A stretch of 64,000 nucleotides of DNA, taken from assembly GCF_004310345.1 (NCBI RefSeq), contig NZ_SISK01000005.1, forward strand, positions 124,001-188,000, in the 5' to 3' direction. A program made the translations under genes and the position numbers. The notes under the pieces were generated by a model. It had not been told where the DNA came from, made no database searches, and saw only the letters and a list, made by a program, of their open reading frames with translations. This stretch comes from Paracoccus subflavus. GTDB lineage: Bacteria > Pseudomonadota > Alphaproteobacteria > Rhodobacterales > Rhodobacteraceae. This document shows, piece by piece, positions 8,614-16,212 of the stretch (position 1 is the stretch's first letter; every line of letters begins with the position of its first letter).

Positions 8614-8959
8614 CCCCCAGCCTCCTGCGGACAGTCCGGCCGCCTTTGCCGGTTCTGCTGTCCATATCGTGGATGTGGACAGATCCTTGTCAGCGCAGGG
8701 ATACCGGCAACGACGAAGGGCTGGCAACAGTAAAACACCCTTTTCGCCGGAAAAGGGAACTCCAAATAACTCCATCAAGATTATTTCGTGTTCCACAATG
8801 CGGAACTCTGGAAAATGACCTTCCTGTCATCAGAAAGGTTCCAGGGTCGGCCCCCGATATTCTGACTGAAGTGTTCCGGGAACTGCATGGCAGGCACAGA
8901 CAGGCCAGGCCCGACCCGCGGATCCCGGCTTGCAAATGCCGATGCCTGTGGGGCAGGCG
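8614..8959. other. Non-coding leader/promoter region of the TRAP operon
   Basis: These 346 bases carry no convincing gene. They separate the end of the PAS-protein gene from the start of the TRAP operon, both on the minus strand. The part from about 8740 to 8840 is A/T-richer and holds two GTTCC...GGAAC inverted repeats listed separately. No clear terminator with a T-run is visible for the PAS gene. Confidence 0.6.
8790..8806 (-). promoter_or_regulatory. Candidate IclR-family operator
   Basis: The minus strand reads GTTCCGCATTGTGGAAC, an inverted repeat of GTTCCnCA and TGnGGAAC in which 14 of 17 positions match the reverse complement. IclR-family regulators commonly bind such 15-17 bp palindromes with TTCC/GGAA arms. 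It lies about 177 bases upstream of the dctQM start, in the leader of the operon that encodes an IclR regulator. A second, shorter palindrome, GTTCCGGGAAC, lies at 8873-8883. Binding is inference. Confidence 0.6.
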
Positions 8960-10537
8960 TCAGCCGGTGGCGCCGGTCAGCGCGGGCTGGTGGGCGGTGT
9001 CGGGCAGGGTCAAGGGATCGGGCAGGGTAAAGCGCACCATCTGCCGGCCTGCCGGCAAACGGGTCACCGTCCAGCCCAGCAGACGGCCCTGCGGGCCTGC
9101 GATCAGGCCGCTGCCGCGCTGGCCTCCCTCGGTATCCGCCAGGCGTGCGGCCAGGGCTTGCAGCCCCGGTCCGGTTTCGGCATGGGCCTGCCAGCAGGCC
9201 AAGGCGGCGCCCAGGCTGCCGGGGACCGTCTGCCACAGGTCGCGATAAACCTGATTGGTCAACGCCACCTGCCCGCCCGGTGCGAAAACCACCACCGCCT
9301 CGCCCATGTTGTCCAGAATGCTGTGGCCCAGGGCCATTTCCCCCCTGAACTTGCGCGTGAGGCTCATTTCCGAGGTGATGTCCTCGAACAGAAAGGCCAC
9401 GGCGCCGTCGGGATGGGGGCGCCCGGTCACGCGATAGGTCTGGCCGCCCGGCAGCGACCATTCCTCGACATGGTGGCCCACCGCTGCGGCGCTTTCCAGA
9501 TTGCTCATCTGCTGGCGCCAGCTTCGGAAATCCTTGGGCTCGGGAACCATGCGCAATTCGCGCAGCTTGTCCAGAAGGTCGAACAGCGTGGGCCGCGCGG
9601 TCAGGAAGCCGGTGGGCAGGTTCGTCAGGTCGATCAGGGCCGGATTGAACAGTTGCAGATGCCGCTGCCGGTCGAAGATCGCCAGGCCGATGGGCAGGTC
9701 GGCAAAGGTCTTGGTCAGGGTCTGGACGAATTCGCGCAAGGACCGCTCGGCCCGCACAGCCGCATCGGCGGGCAGGGCGAACATCATGGTATGATCGCCC
9801 ACCTGATGGCTGTGGCAGTCGTACCACGATACGGCCCCGTTATGCGACAGCGCGGCGCGGCGCGTCTTGGTGCCGGCCCCCGGCACGGGGCGCGGCGATT
9901 CCAGCAGCCGCGGCAGAGGCCAGCCGATCGGTTCGGCCGCGACCGCCTCGGCCTTGCGCAGATAGGCGGCATTGGCCCATGTCACCCGCTCTTCGCCGTC
10001 CTGGCGCCAGACCAGCATCGGGGTCTGATCCAGCGACCGGCGCAGCAGGTCCAGTTCCTCCTCCATCGCCTGCTGGGACATCGAGTCCACGACGATGCCC
10101 GCGTATTCCGCCTGCGGATCGGTGATCGAAACGCGCAGCAGGCCGGGTTCGATCTGATCCACCGCCAGCCGCAGGGCGGCGCTGCCCGATCCCGTCCCGC
10201 CCAGCGATTCGAAACGGCCCAGCCGATCAAGGCGGTCCAGGGCCTCGATCGCATCGGGAAAGCGCGGCCCGATCCATTGCAGAAGGCGCGTCCAGTCGCC
10301 CTCGGCGGCGGAAAGGCGATCCAGAAGGGCGCGGGCGGGGGGGGTGGCATCCACCAGCCGGCCATCGCGGAACAGCATCACCGTGGGCCGGAGGCTGGTT
10401 TCAAGGCCCTGGGGCAGGCGCCGATGCCCCCGTCCCGGCCCCCGGTCCCACCAGCGCAGCGCCAGCACCGCCAAGACCACCGAAACGGTTCCCGTCAGAA
10501 CCGCTGTCAGGACCAGCCCGATTCCCTGCAGGACCAT
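8960..10537 (-). CDS. Membrane-anchored PAS-domain protein without kinase domain
   Basis: A 525-residue protein with one N-terminal membrane helix (residues about 4-28, ending RWWDRG) followed by several PAS-like modules. The central part has phrases such as GLAIFDRQRHLQLFNPALIDLT and the C-terminal part EAVVVFAPGGQVALTNQVYRDLW, characteristic of the PAS_7 type. No histidine-kinase H-box or ATP-binding region is visible after the last PAS module. It is encoded just upstream of regB on the same strand, 64 bases after its stop codon. It may sense redox or a ligand together with the RegBA system, but nothing in the sequence proves a partnership. Confidence 0.8.
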   Translation of the reverse strand: MVLQGIGLVLTAVLTGTVSVVLAVLALRWWDRGPGRGHRRLPQGLETSLRPTVMLFRDGRLVDATPPARALLDRLSAAEGDWTRLLQWIGPRFPDAIEALDRLDRLGRFESLGGTGSGSAALRLAVDQIEPGLLRVSITDPQAEYAGIVVDSMSQQAMEEELDLLRRSLDQTPMLVWRQDGEERVTWANAAYLRKAEAVAAEPIGWPLPRLLESPRPVPGAGTKTRRAALSHNGAVSWYDCHSHQVGDHTMMFALPADAAVRAERSLREFVQTLTKTFADLPIGLAIFDRQRHLQLFNPALIDLTNLPTGFLTARPTLFDLLDKLRELRMVPEPKDFRSWRQQMSNLESAAAVGHHVEEWSLPGGQTYRVTGRPHPDGAVAFLFEDITSEMSLTRKFRGEMALGHSILDNMGEAVVVFAPGGQVALTNQVYRDLWQTVPGSLGAALACWQAHAETGPGLQALAARLADTEGGQRGSGLIAGPQGRLLGWTVTRLPAGRQMVRFTLPDPLTLPDTAHQPALTGATG

Positions 10538-10601
10538 GCCCCTGCTCCCTCCCGCGTTTCCGCAACCATAGGAGGAACAGGCTTAATGAACAGTTAAAAG
10601 A

Positions 10602-11924
10602 TCAGATCGACTGTGCGGGATTCTGTCCCAGCGGCACGCGCGCATCGGCCACGATCCGGTCCAACGGCCAGCGCACCGTGACGACGGCACCCGGCCCGCC
10701 ATTGGCAAAGCCCAGGCGCGCGCCCGACCGTTCCAGCAGGGTCTTGGCGATGAACAGGCCCAGCCCCATGCCATCGTAGCCTTCGCGCGCGGGGCCGCCC
10801 CGGCGGCCGATCAGATAGGCGTCGTCGATGCGCGCCAGCAGGGCGGGGGGATAGCCTGGGCCGTCGTCGCGGATCGTCACGCAGAGCGAGCCGTTGCCGA
10901 TCTGCGAATCGATCACCACGCGGCTGGCTGCGAAATCCACGGCATTCTGGATCAGGTTGCGCAGCGCGTGGATGATGGCCGGGTCGCGGCGGATGGTCAG
11001 CCCGCCCGCCTTGATTTCCACCACCGGGCCGCGGCTGGCATGGGGTTCGGCCGCATCCTCCAGCACGGTCCTGAGCGGGGCCGTGCGCAGATGAAGGTCG
11101 TCCTTGCCCGCCCGGCCCATGCTGCGCAGGATGTCCGCGCAGCGCACGGCTGAATCGCGCAAGGCGATGGCATCGGCCTGCAGGTCCAGGCGATCCTCCA
11201 GTTCCTCGGCCAGTTCGGCCGCGATCAGCTTGATAGTGGCCAGGGGGGTGCCCATCTCGTGCGCGGCGGCGGCGACCACGCCGCCCAGATGCTGCAGCCG
11301 CTGTTCGCGCGCCAGCGCCATCTGGGTGGCGAACAACGCGTTCGATGTCGCCTGAAGCTCGATCGTGACGCGGTGCGCGTAGCCCGCAAAGAATACCACC
11401 CCGATCATCAGGGCGGTCCAGTGACCCAGGGCCAGGGTTGGCGCCATCACCAGTTCGCGCCCGCTGGCGTCGTGCAGGGGCAGCGCGAACAGCGACGCGG
11501 CCGAGATCACGGCCATGGTCGCCGCGCCCAGCAGCAGGGTCTTGCGCAGCGTCAGCGCCGTCGCGGCCACCGTGACCGGGACCAGCACCAGCAGCGCGAA
11601 GGGATTGGCCAGCCCCCCCGTCAGCGCCATCAGCGCCGAGATCTGGACCACGTCAAAGCTGAGCTGCACCACCGCGCGGCGGGCCGATGTCCGACGCGGG
11701 GGCCACAGGACCATCCAGATGTTCATGATGATCGCCGTCGCGATCAGCGCCAGCACGGGCTTCAGCGCGAACTGGATGCCCATGATCAGCGCCACCACCA
11801 CCGCCGCCATCTGGCCGGCGATGGCGAACCAGCGCAGTTGCACCAGCGTGCGCATCCGGATCGGCTCGGCCTCGGGGGGGCGGGCGTGGCGGGCATCGGC
11901 CATGCTGAGAAGGGCTTCGGTCAT
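10602..11924 (-). CDS. regB: RegB/PrrB redox sensor histidine kinase
   Basis: RegB senses the redox state of the quinone pool and phosphorylates RegA. Seen in the 440-residue product: six hydrophobic segments in the N-terminal half, the quinone-binding heptapeptide GGLANPF (about 103-109), the H-box AAAHEMGTPLATIK with His222, the redox-active cysteine Cys262 in VRCADILRSMGRAGKDD (the position of Cys265 in Rhodobacter capsulatus RegB), and an ATPase domain with NLIQNAVDFA, DDGPGYP and GMGLGLFIAK. The ATG at 11924 follows an AGGGA; an upstream ATG at 11942 is possible. Divergent from senC, as in the classical regB-senC-regA locus. Confidence 0.96.
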   Translation of the reverse strand: MTEALLSMADARHARPPEAEPIRMRTLVQLRWFAIAGQMAAVVVALIMGIQFALKPVLALIATAIIMNIWMVLWPPRRTSARRAVVQLSFDVVQISALMALTGGLANPFALLVLVPVTVAATALTLRKTLLLGAATMAVISAASLFALPLHDASGRELVMAPTLALGHWTALMIGVVFFAGYAHRVTIELQATSNALFATQMALAREQRLQHLGGVVAAAAHEMGTPLATIKLIAAELAEELEDRLDLQADAIALRDSAVRCADILRSMGRAGKDDLHLRTAPLRTVLEDAAEPHASRGPVVEIKAGGLTIRRDPAIIHALRNLIQNAVDFAASRVVIDSQIGNGSLCVTIRDDGPGYPPALLARIDDAYLIGRRGGPAREGYDGMGLGLFIAKTLLERSGARLGFANGGPGAVVTVRWPLDRIVADARVPLGQNPAQSI

Positions 11925-11957
11925 GCGTCCCTGGTGCGGCATCGCGGACCTTGATAC

Positions 11958-11989
11958 GCGCGGCGCGATGGGCGATCAATGCGCCGCGC
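11958..11989. promoter_or_regulatory. Inverted repeat in regB-senC divergent promoter region
   Basis: GCGCGGCGC at 11958-11966 and GCGCCGCGC at 11981-11989 form a perfect 9-bp inverted repeat with a 14-base spacer. It lies in the 80-base gap between divergently read regB and senC. RegA-type regulators bind G/C-rich half-sites with variable spacing, so it is a candidate autoregulatory site. An alternative is simply a hairpin in the senC leader. Confidence 0.4.
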
Positions 11990-12004
11990 AAAAAGGAGAA
12001 CGTC

Positions 12005-12631
12005 ATGGCAGACCGCAGGCTTCTGCTGATCGGATCGGTTGCGGCCCTGGCCATGCTGGCCGCGGGGGGGATCTTTCTGGCAACCCGCGGCGACGACCGG
12101 ATCGCCGGTTGCGGCGCAAGCGCGATCGCGGGCGGCATGGACGGCTTTGGCACCGATTTCACCCTGACCCGCCAGGACGGCCAGCGCGTCACGGCCGAGC
12201 AGGTCTTTGCCAAGCCCTCGCTTTTGTATTTCGGCTATACCTTCTGCCCGGACGTGTGCCCGCTGGACAGCGCCCGCAACGCCGAAGCCGCGGCGATCCT
12301 GGCCGAGCAGGGCAGGGAGGTGCAGACCGTCTTCGTGACCATCGACCCCCGCCGCGACACCCCCGAGGTGCTGGCCGATTTCACCGGCCTGTTTCCCGGC
12401 GGCATGATCGCCCTGACCGGATCGGAGGAGGAGATCGCCGCCGTCAACAAGGGCTGGCGCAATTATTACAAGGCCCAGGATTCCGGGGATCAGGAATACT
12501 ATCTGATGGATCACATGACCAACACCTATCTGGTGCTGCCGGGAAACCGGACGGTCGATTTCTTTGGCCGCGACGCCCCGCCCGAGGCCATGGCGGAACG
12601 CGTGGCCTGCATCCTGGATGCCAGCGTCTGA
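12005..12631 (+). CDS. senC: SCO1/SenC/PrrC copper-binding redox protein
   Basis: A 208-residue membrane-anchored periplasmic protein of the SCO family. It has an N-terminal hydrophobic anchor (about 6-26), the copper/thiol motif FGYTFCPDVCP (Cys81 and Cys85) and the distal histidine in LMDHMTNTY, giving the canonical Cys-Cys-His site. SCO proteins help deliver copper to the CuA site of cytochrome c oxidase; in this locus SenC/PrrC also influences RegB signalling. The ATG at 12005 follows GGAG; the frame open upstream of it lacks a better start. The gene is divergent from regB and 81 bases upstream of regA. Confidence 0.96.
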   Translation: MADRRLLLIGSVAALAMLAAGGIFLATRGDDRIAGCGASAIAGGMDGFGTDFTLTRQDGQRVTAEQVFAKPSLLYFGYTFCPDVCPLDSARNAEAAAILAEQGREVQTVFVTIDPRRDTPEVLADFTGLFPGGMIALTGSEEEIAAVNKGWRNYYKAQDSGDQEYYLMDHMTNTYLVLPGNRTVDFFGRDAPPEAMAERVACILDASV

Positions 12632-12712
12632 GAAGTGATTGCCCCCGGCCCGGCCTTGCGGCAGTCTGGCCGACAGCCAGGGTTGGATTGCCGTCAGGGC
12701 GGAAAGGTTGTC

Positions 12713-13273
12713 ATGCAAGATCAAGCTCATGCCCCCAGGGGACCAGGGTCCGATCCCTCGCTGCTGCTGGTCGATGACGACGAGATCTTCGTGACGCGGC
12801 TGGCCCGCGCCATGGAAAAGCGCGGCTTTGTTTCGCGCACCGCCGTCAGCGTGGCCGATGCCCTGGCCCTGATCCGCGACAAGCCCCCGGCCTATGCCGT
12901 GATCGACCTGCGGCTCGAGGACGGCAACGGTCTTGACGTGGTCGAGGCGCTGCGCGATCTGCGCCCGGACGCCCGCATCATCGTTCTGACCGGATACGGA
13001 GCAATTGCCACGGCGGTCGCTGCCGTGAAGATGGGCGCGACGGATTACCTGGCCAAGCCGGCCGATGCCAATGACGTCACATCTGCGTTACTTTCGGATC
13101 GTGAAGCCCTGCCCCCGCCACCCGAAAATCCCATGTCGGCCGACCGCGTGCGATGGGAACATATTCAGCGGGTTTACGAACAATGCGATCGGAATGTCAG
13201 CGAAACGGCACGGCGACTGCATATGCACCGGCGAACGCTGCAGCGCATTCTTGCCAAACGAGGTCCGCGTTAA
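12713..13273 (+). CDS. regA: RegA/PrrA response regulator
   Basis: A 186-residue two-domain regulator. The receiver domain has the acidic pocket LLLVDDDE, the phospho-acceptor Asp65 in AVIDLRLEDGNG, Thr in IIVLTGYG and Lys in YLAKPAD. A four-proline linker (PPPPEN) leads to a C-terminal Fis-type helix-turn-helix, ETARRLHMHRRTLQRILAKR, which is nearly invariant in the RegA/PrrA/ActR family. It controls photosynthesis, respiration, nitrogen fixation and carbon fixation genes in related bacteria. Start at 12713 with GGAAAGG upstream. Preceded by senC and followed by hvrA, the standard order. Confidence 0.97.
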   Translation: MQDQAHAPRGPGSDPSLLLVDDDEIFVTRLARAMEKRGFVSRTAVSVADALALIRDKPPAYAVIDLRLEDGNGLDVVEALRDLRPDARIIVLTGYGAIATAVAAVKMGATDYLAKPADANDVTSALLSDREALPPPPENPMSADRVRWEHIQRVYEQCDRNVSETARRLHMHRRTLQRILAKRGPR

Positions 13274-13352
13274 TAAAAACCCATCTTGTAAGTTTATCTG
13301 TTTCAGATGATATTGCTTTTATCAATTCGATTTATTAACGGATGAACAGAAA
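13274..13352 (+). promoter_or_regulatory. A/T-rich upstream region of hvrA
   Basis: The 79 bases between regA and hvrA are markedly A/T-rich compared with the genome, with repeated TTTAT, ATATTG and ATTTATTAA stretches. H-NS-family proteins prefer curved A/T-rich DNA, so this may serve as hvrA promoter and autoregulatory site. No defined -35/-10 pair or terminator is clear enough to call. Confidence 0.4.
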
Positions 13353-13664
13353 ATGACCATCGACCTGGACAAGATGACGCTCAAGGAATTGCGTGATCTT
13401 CGGGCAAAACTGGACCGTGCGATCAACTCGTACGAGGATCGCAAGCGCCGCGAGGCCCTGGCCGCGATCGAGGAGGCCGCGCGCGAGCATGGCTTCAACC
13501 TGGCAGAACTGACGGGCGGCAAGCCCCGAAGGATCGGAACGGTGCCGCCAAAATACATCAATCCCGAGGATCCCACGATGACCTGGACCGGACGCGGCCG
13601 CAAGCCGCGCTGGGTGCAGGACAGCCTTGAAGGCGGCAAGCAACTGGAAGACCTGCTGATCTGA
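13353..13664 (+). CDS. hvrA: HvrA, H-NS-family DNA-binding protein
   Basis: A 103-residue H-NS-type protein. The N-terminal half (LKELRDLRAKLDRAINSYED) is a coiled-coil oligomerisation segment. The C-terminal DPTMTWTGRGRKPRWV is the hallmark H-NS minor-groove-binding loop. In Rhodobacter capsulatus the hvrA gene lies directly after regA and modulates light- and nitrogen-regulated promoters; the same position here supports the name. The start has little Shine-Dalgarno sequence (GAACAGAAA). Confidence 0.88.
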   Translation: MTIDLDKMTLKELRDLRAKLDRAINSYEDRKRREALAAIEEAAREHGFNLAELTGGKPRRIGTVPPKYINPEDPTMTWTGRGRKPRWVQDSLEGGKQLEDLLI

Positions 13665-13675
13665 GGCGGCTTTTT

Positions 13676-13708
13676 GAAACGGGCGCTTTTGGCAGGGCGG
13701 CCCGTTTC
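13676..13708 (+). terminator. Hairpin between convergent hvrA and HD-hydrolase genes
   Basis: GAAACGGGC at 13676-13684 pairs perfectly with GCCCGTTTC at 13700-13708. It lies 12 bases after the hvrA stop and touches the stop of the convergent gene. There is no proper T-run on either strand, so termination efficiency is doubtful. Confidence 0.4.
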
Positions 13709-14315
13709 AGCGCCTTTCCTGGTTTTCGGCCATCAGCGCGTCGAAACGCTCCAGAAAGGCTGCGCGAACCTCGGCCGGGGGGCGCAGGCGCAGGTCCAGA
13801 TCCGCAAGGATGGATTCGTCCCGCAGCGGGAACAGGCGCCGTGCCTCGGATCGCTCGAACCCGGCGATGCCCACCGCCTCCAGGCGCGCCGAAACGCGGT
13901 CGGCGGCCTTTATGCGGGCCTTTACCGGCTGGGGCAATACCGCGGGCAGGCCGAACCTGCGGTGGATTGCTGCTGCAAGCCGTTCGTCCATGCGGCCATA
14001 TTCCGCGCCCAATGCCGATTTGACCGGGGAAATCATGTCGCCGATCACATATTCGGGCGCATCATGTAAAAGCGCGGCCAGACGCCACTTCATTTCGATG
14101 GCCGGATAAAGCCGGGCCAGAATATTCTCGACCAGCAGGGAATGCTCGGCGACGGAGTAAGGCCAGTCCCCCGCGGTCTGGCCATTCCAGCGCGCCACGA
14201 AGGCCAGACCGTGGGCGATATCGGTGATCTCGATGTCCAGCGGCGTCGGGTCCAGAAGGTCCAGACGCCGGCCCGACAGCATCCGCTGCCAGGCCCGGCG
14301 CGGTCGCGGCGCCAT
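13707..14315 (-). CDS. HD-domain hydrolase (YfbR/5'-nucleotidase-like)
   Basis: A 202-residue protein with the HD metal-binding signature: the first His in SVAEHSLLVENI, the HD pair in ALLHDAPEYVIGDM, and a later Asp in AADRVSARLEA. This arrangement is like YfbR-type deoxynucleoside 5'-monophosphatases and related HD hydrolases often found in alphaproteobacteria. The start ATG lies 6 bases beyond the secB stop, so the two genes are likely co-transcribed. Substrate specificity is not determinable by eye. Confidence 0.82.
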   Translation of the reverse strand: MAPRPRRAWQRMLSGRRLDLLDPTPLDIEITDIAHGLAFVARWNGQTAGDWPYSVAEHSLLVENILARLYPAIEMKWRLAALLHDAPEYVIGDMISPVKSALGAEYGRMDERLAAAIHRRFGLPAVLPQPVKARIKAADRVSARLEAVGIAGFERSEARRLFPLRDESILADLDLRLRPPAEVRAAFLERFDALMAENQERR

Positions 14316-14321
14316 GTCGGA

Positions 14322-14840
14322 TCAGGACAGCCGCTGGTCCGGGGCTGCGCCCGCCGCGCCCTGCGTCTGGGCCCGCCGGGCCAGTTCCTGGCGATACAGC
14401 GCCACGAAATCCACGGGGTCCATGTTGAAGGGCGGAAAGCCCCCGTCCCGCGTCACATCCGAAATGATGCGGCGCACAAAGGGAAACAGCATCCGCGGGC
14501 ATTCGATCATCAGAAAGGGGTGCATCTGATCCTCGGGCACGCCCTCGATCAGGAACACCCCGCCATAGTCTAGTTCGGCCAGGAACAGCGTCGCCTTGTC
14601 GGACTTGTTGGTCGAGGTGACGCGGAACTTGGAAATCACCTCGTACTGGTTTTCCGTACCGCGCTTGCGGGCATCCAGGCTGACCTGGACCGTGATCTCG
14701 GGCTGGACCTCGCCCTGGGGGGCGCCCTTGGTGGCGACGGCATTTTCAAAGGACAGGTCGCGGATGTATTGCGCGAGAACCTGCATCCGCACCTGCGGGG
14801 CCGCTGGCGCCGCGCCGTTGGGGGTTGTTTCGTCGGCCAT
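14322..14840 (-). CDS. secB: SecB protein-export chaperone
   Basis: The 172-residue product keeps preproteins unfolded for SecA-dependent export. It shows the SecB pattern: VLAQYIRDLSFENAVA near the N-terminus, the acidic LFLAELDYGGVFLIEGVPED, then HPFLMIECPRMLFPFVRRIISDVTRDGGFPP and NMDPVDFVALYRQ. A short Ala/Pro-rich N-terminal tail and a C-terminal GAAGAAPD tail are typical of alphaproteobacterial SecB. The start is preceded by AAGGA. The gene is followed by the HD-hydrolase gene on the same strand and preceded by fxsA. Confidence 0.97.
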   Translation of the reverse strand: MADETTPNGAAPAAPQVRMQVLAQYIRDLSFENAVATKGAPQGEVQPEITVQVSLDARKRGTENQYEVISKFRVTSTNKSDKATLFLAELDYGGVFLIEGVPEDQMHPFLMIECPRMLFPFVRRIISDVTRDGGFPPFNMDPVDFVALYRQELARRAQTQGAAGAAPDQRLS

Positions 14841-14897
14841 GGTCTTTCCTTGCAGCTTGCGATCTGGCCCGGCTTCTATCAGCCGCGGCCCGTCTTC

Positions 14898-15449
14898 TCA
14901 ATGGCGGGTCCAGCCCGATCCGTCGTGGCGCGGGGGCACGGTCCTGTCGCCCATGCCGTTGTCGGCGTCGTCGTTGGGCAGGTCTGGGGGGACAGGCCGA
15001 TCCCGCGGCAGATCGTCCTCGACCACGTAATCGGCGTCGATGACCCCCCCTGCATAAGGGGGGCGGTGCGCCTCGCGTCGGGCCGTGGCGACGGTGGTCC
15101 GCACCCGCATCCGCCGGCCCGCCCGCCGCATCAGCAGGTCGCGCACCGGGGGAATCAGCAGCAGCAGTCCAAGGCTGTCGGTCAGAAAGCCCGGCATGAT
15201 CAGCAACAGCCCCGCGACCATCAGCATCATCCCATGGGCCAGCGGTCGCGACGGATCGCGGAGCTGCATCAGGCTGCGCTGCGCCTCCTGCCAGGCGTGG
15301 ACACCCTGGCTGCGGATCACCGCGATCCCCAGCATCGCCGACAGCACCACCAGCCCCAGCGTGGCCCACAGCCCGATCAGGCCGCCCACCTGGATGAACA
15401 GCGCGATTTCGATGATCGGCAGGGCCGCGACCAGCCACAACAGCCACAT
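14898..15449 (-). CDS. fxsA: FxsA family membrane protein
   Basis: The 183-residue protein has an FxsA domain in the first 125 residues: hydrophobic helices at about 2-40 (LLWLVAALPIIEIALFIQVGG) and 72-98 (MMLMVAGLLLIMPGFLTDSLG), with the GFLTD...LLLLIPPVR motif. The C-terminal 60 residues are polar and acidic, probably cytoplasmic. E. coli FxsA affects exclusion of phage T7 by the F plasmid; its normal role is unclear. The ATG at 15449 has AAGGAA upstream. The gene is upstream of secB on the same strand and divergent from the Tim44-like gene. Confidence 0.9.
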   Translation of the reverse strand: MWLLWLVAALPIIEIALFIQVGGLIGLWATLGLVVLSAMLGIAVIRSQGVHAWQEAQRSLMQLRDPSRPLAHGMMLMVAGLLLIMPGFLTDSLGLLLLIPPVRDLLMRRAGRRMRVRTTVATARREAHRPPYAGGVIDADYVVEDDLPRDRPVPPDLPNDDADNGMGDRTVPPRHDGSGWTRH

Positions 15450-15554
15450 GACATTTCCTTTCCGGGTCGGGGGATAACTGGACTTGCCCCGGCCCAATCC
15501 CTACATAATGACCCAGATCACGGATACCAGCCAAGTCGAGATGAGGCCAATCGC

Positions 15555-16211
15555 ATGAACAACCCCTTGCTGCAGTTGCTTGTCCTGGCGGGGATCGCGA
15601 TTTTCCTTATCCTGCGCCTGCGCAACGTGCTGGGTACACGCGACGGATACGAGCCGCCGCAGGTGGACTCGGCCGAACGTTCCCGCCCTCGTTTCGATGT
15701 GATCGAGGGAACGGCCAACGAGGCCGATCACGATATCCTGGATCATGCCGAGGCGGGCAGTTCCACGGCCAGTGCCCTGGCTGCCATGAAGGCCGCCGAG
15801 CCGTCGTTCGCCGTGGGAGAGTTCCTGACCGGCGCCAAGGCCGCCTACGAGATGATCCTGATGGCCTTCGAGCGGGGCGACCTGTCCGAGGTGCGGCCGT
15901 TTCTGGCCGAGCCCGTGGCCGAGGCGTTGCAGTCGGTCATCGATTCACGCATTGCCAACGGCCAGAAGGTCGAGGCGCAATATATCGGAACCCGCGACAC
16001 CAGCCTGGCAGGCGCGGAGTTCGACCCTGTCACCGGCATCGGCGAGGTGTCCGTCCGCTTCGTGGGCGAACTGATCGCCGTCACCCGCGATGCCCAGGGC
16101 AACGTGGTCGAGGGTGATCCCAAGACCCCCCGCAAGCAGCGCGACACCTGGACCTTTGCCCGCCGCATGGGTCAGGACGACCCGAACTGGCAACTGGTCG
16201 CGACCGGCTGA
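15555..16211 (+). CDS. Tim44/TimA-like membrane-anchored protein
   Basis: A 218-residue protein with an N-terminal membrane helix (PLLQLLVLAGIAIFLILRL), a charged linker and a Tim44-like domain: FLTGAKAAYEMILMAFERGDLSEVRPFL through VRFVGELIAVTRD to DTWTFARRMGQDDPNWQLVATG. Bacterial Tim44-like proteins such as TimA of Caulobacter are inner-membrane proteins of uncertain function related to the mitochondrial import-motor anchor. The ATG at 15555 follows GAGATGAGG. Its stop is one base before the start of the Smr gene. Confidence 0.92.
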   Translation: MNNPLLQLLVLAGIAIFLILRLRNVLGTRDGYEPPQVDSAERSRPRFDVIEGTANEADHDILDHAEAGSSTASALAAMKAAEPSFAVGEFLTGAKAAYEMILMAFERGDLSEVRPFLAEPVAEALQSVIDSRIANGQKVEAQYIGTRDTSLAGAEFDPVTGIGEVSVRFVGELIAVTRDAQGNVVEGDPKTPRKQRDTWTFARRMGQDDPNWQLVATG

Positions 16212-16212
16212 C

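Noticed and set aside
5380-8733. A very long plus-strand open frame (over 1100 codons) rich in His, Gln, Gly and Asp
   Set aside because: It lies antisense to the TRAP and IclR genes, has the composition typical of G/C-rich antisense frames and no ribosome-binding site or recognisable domain.
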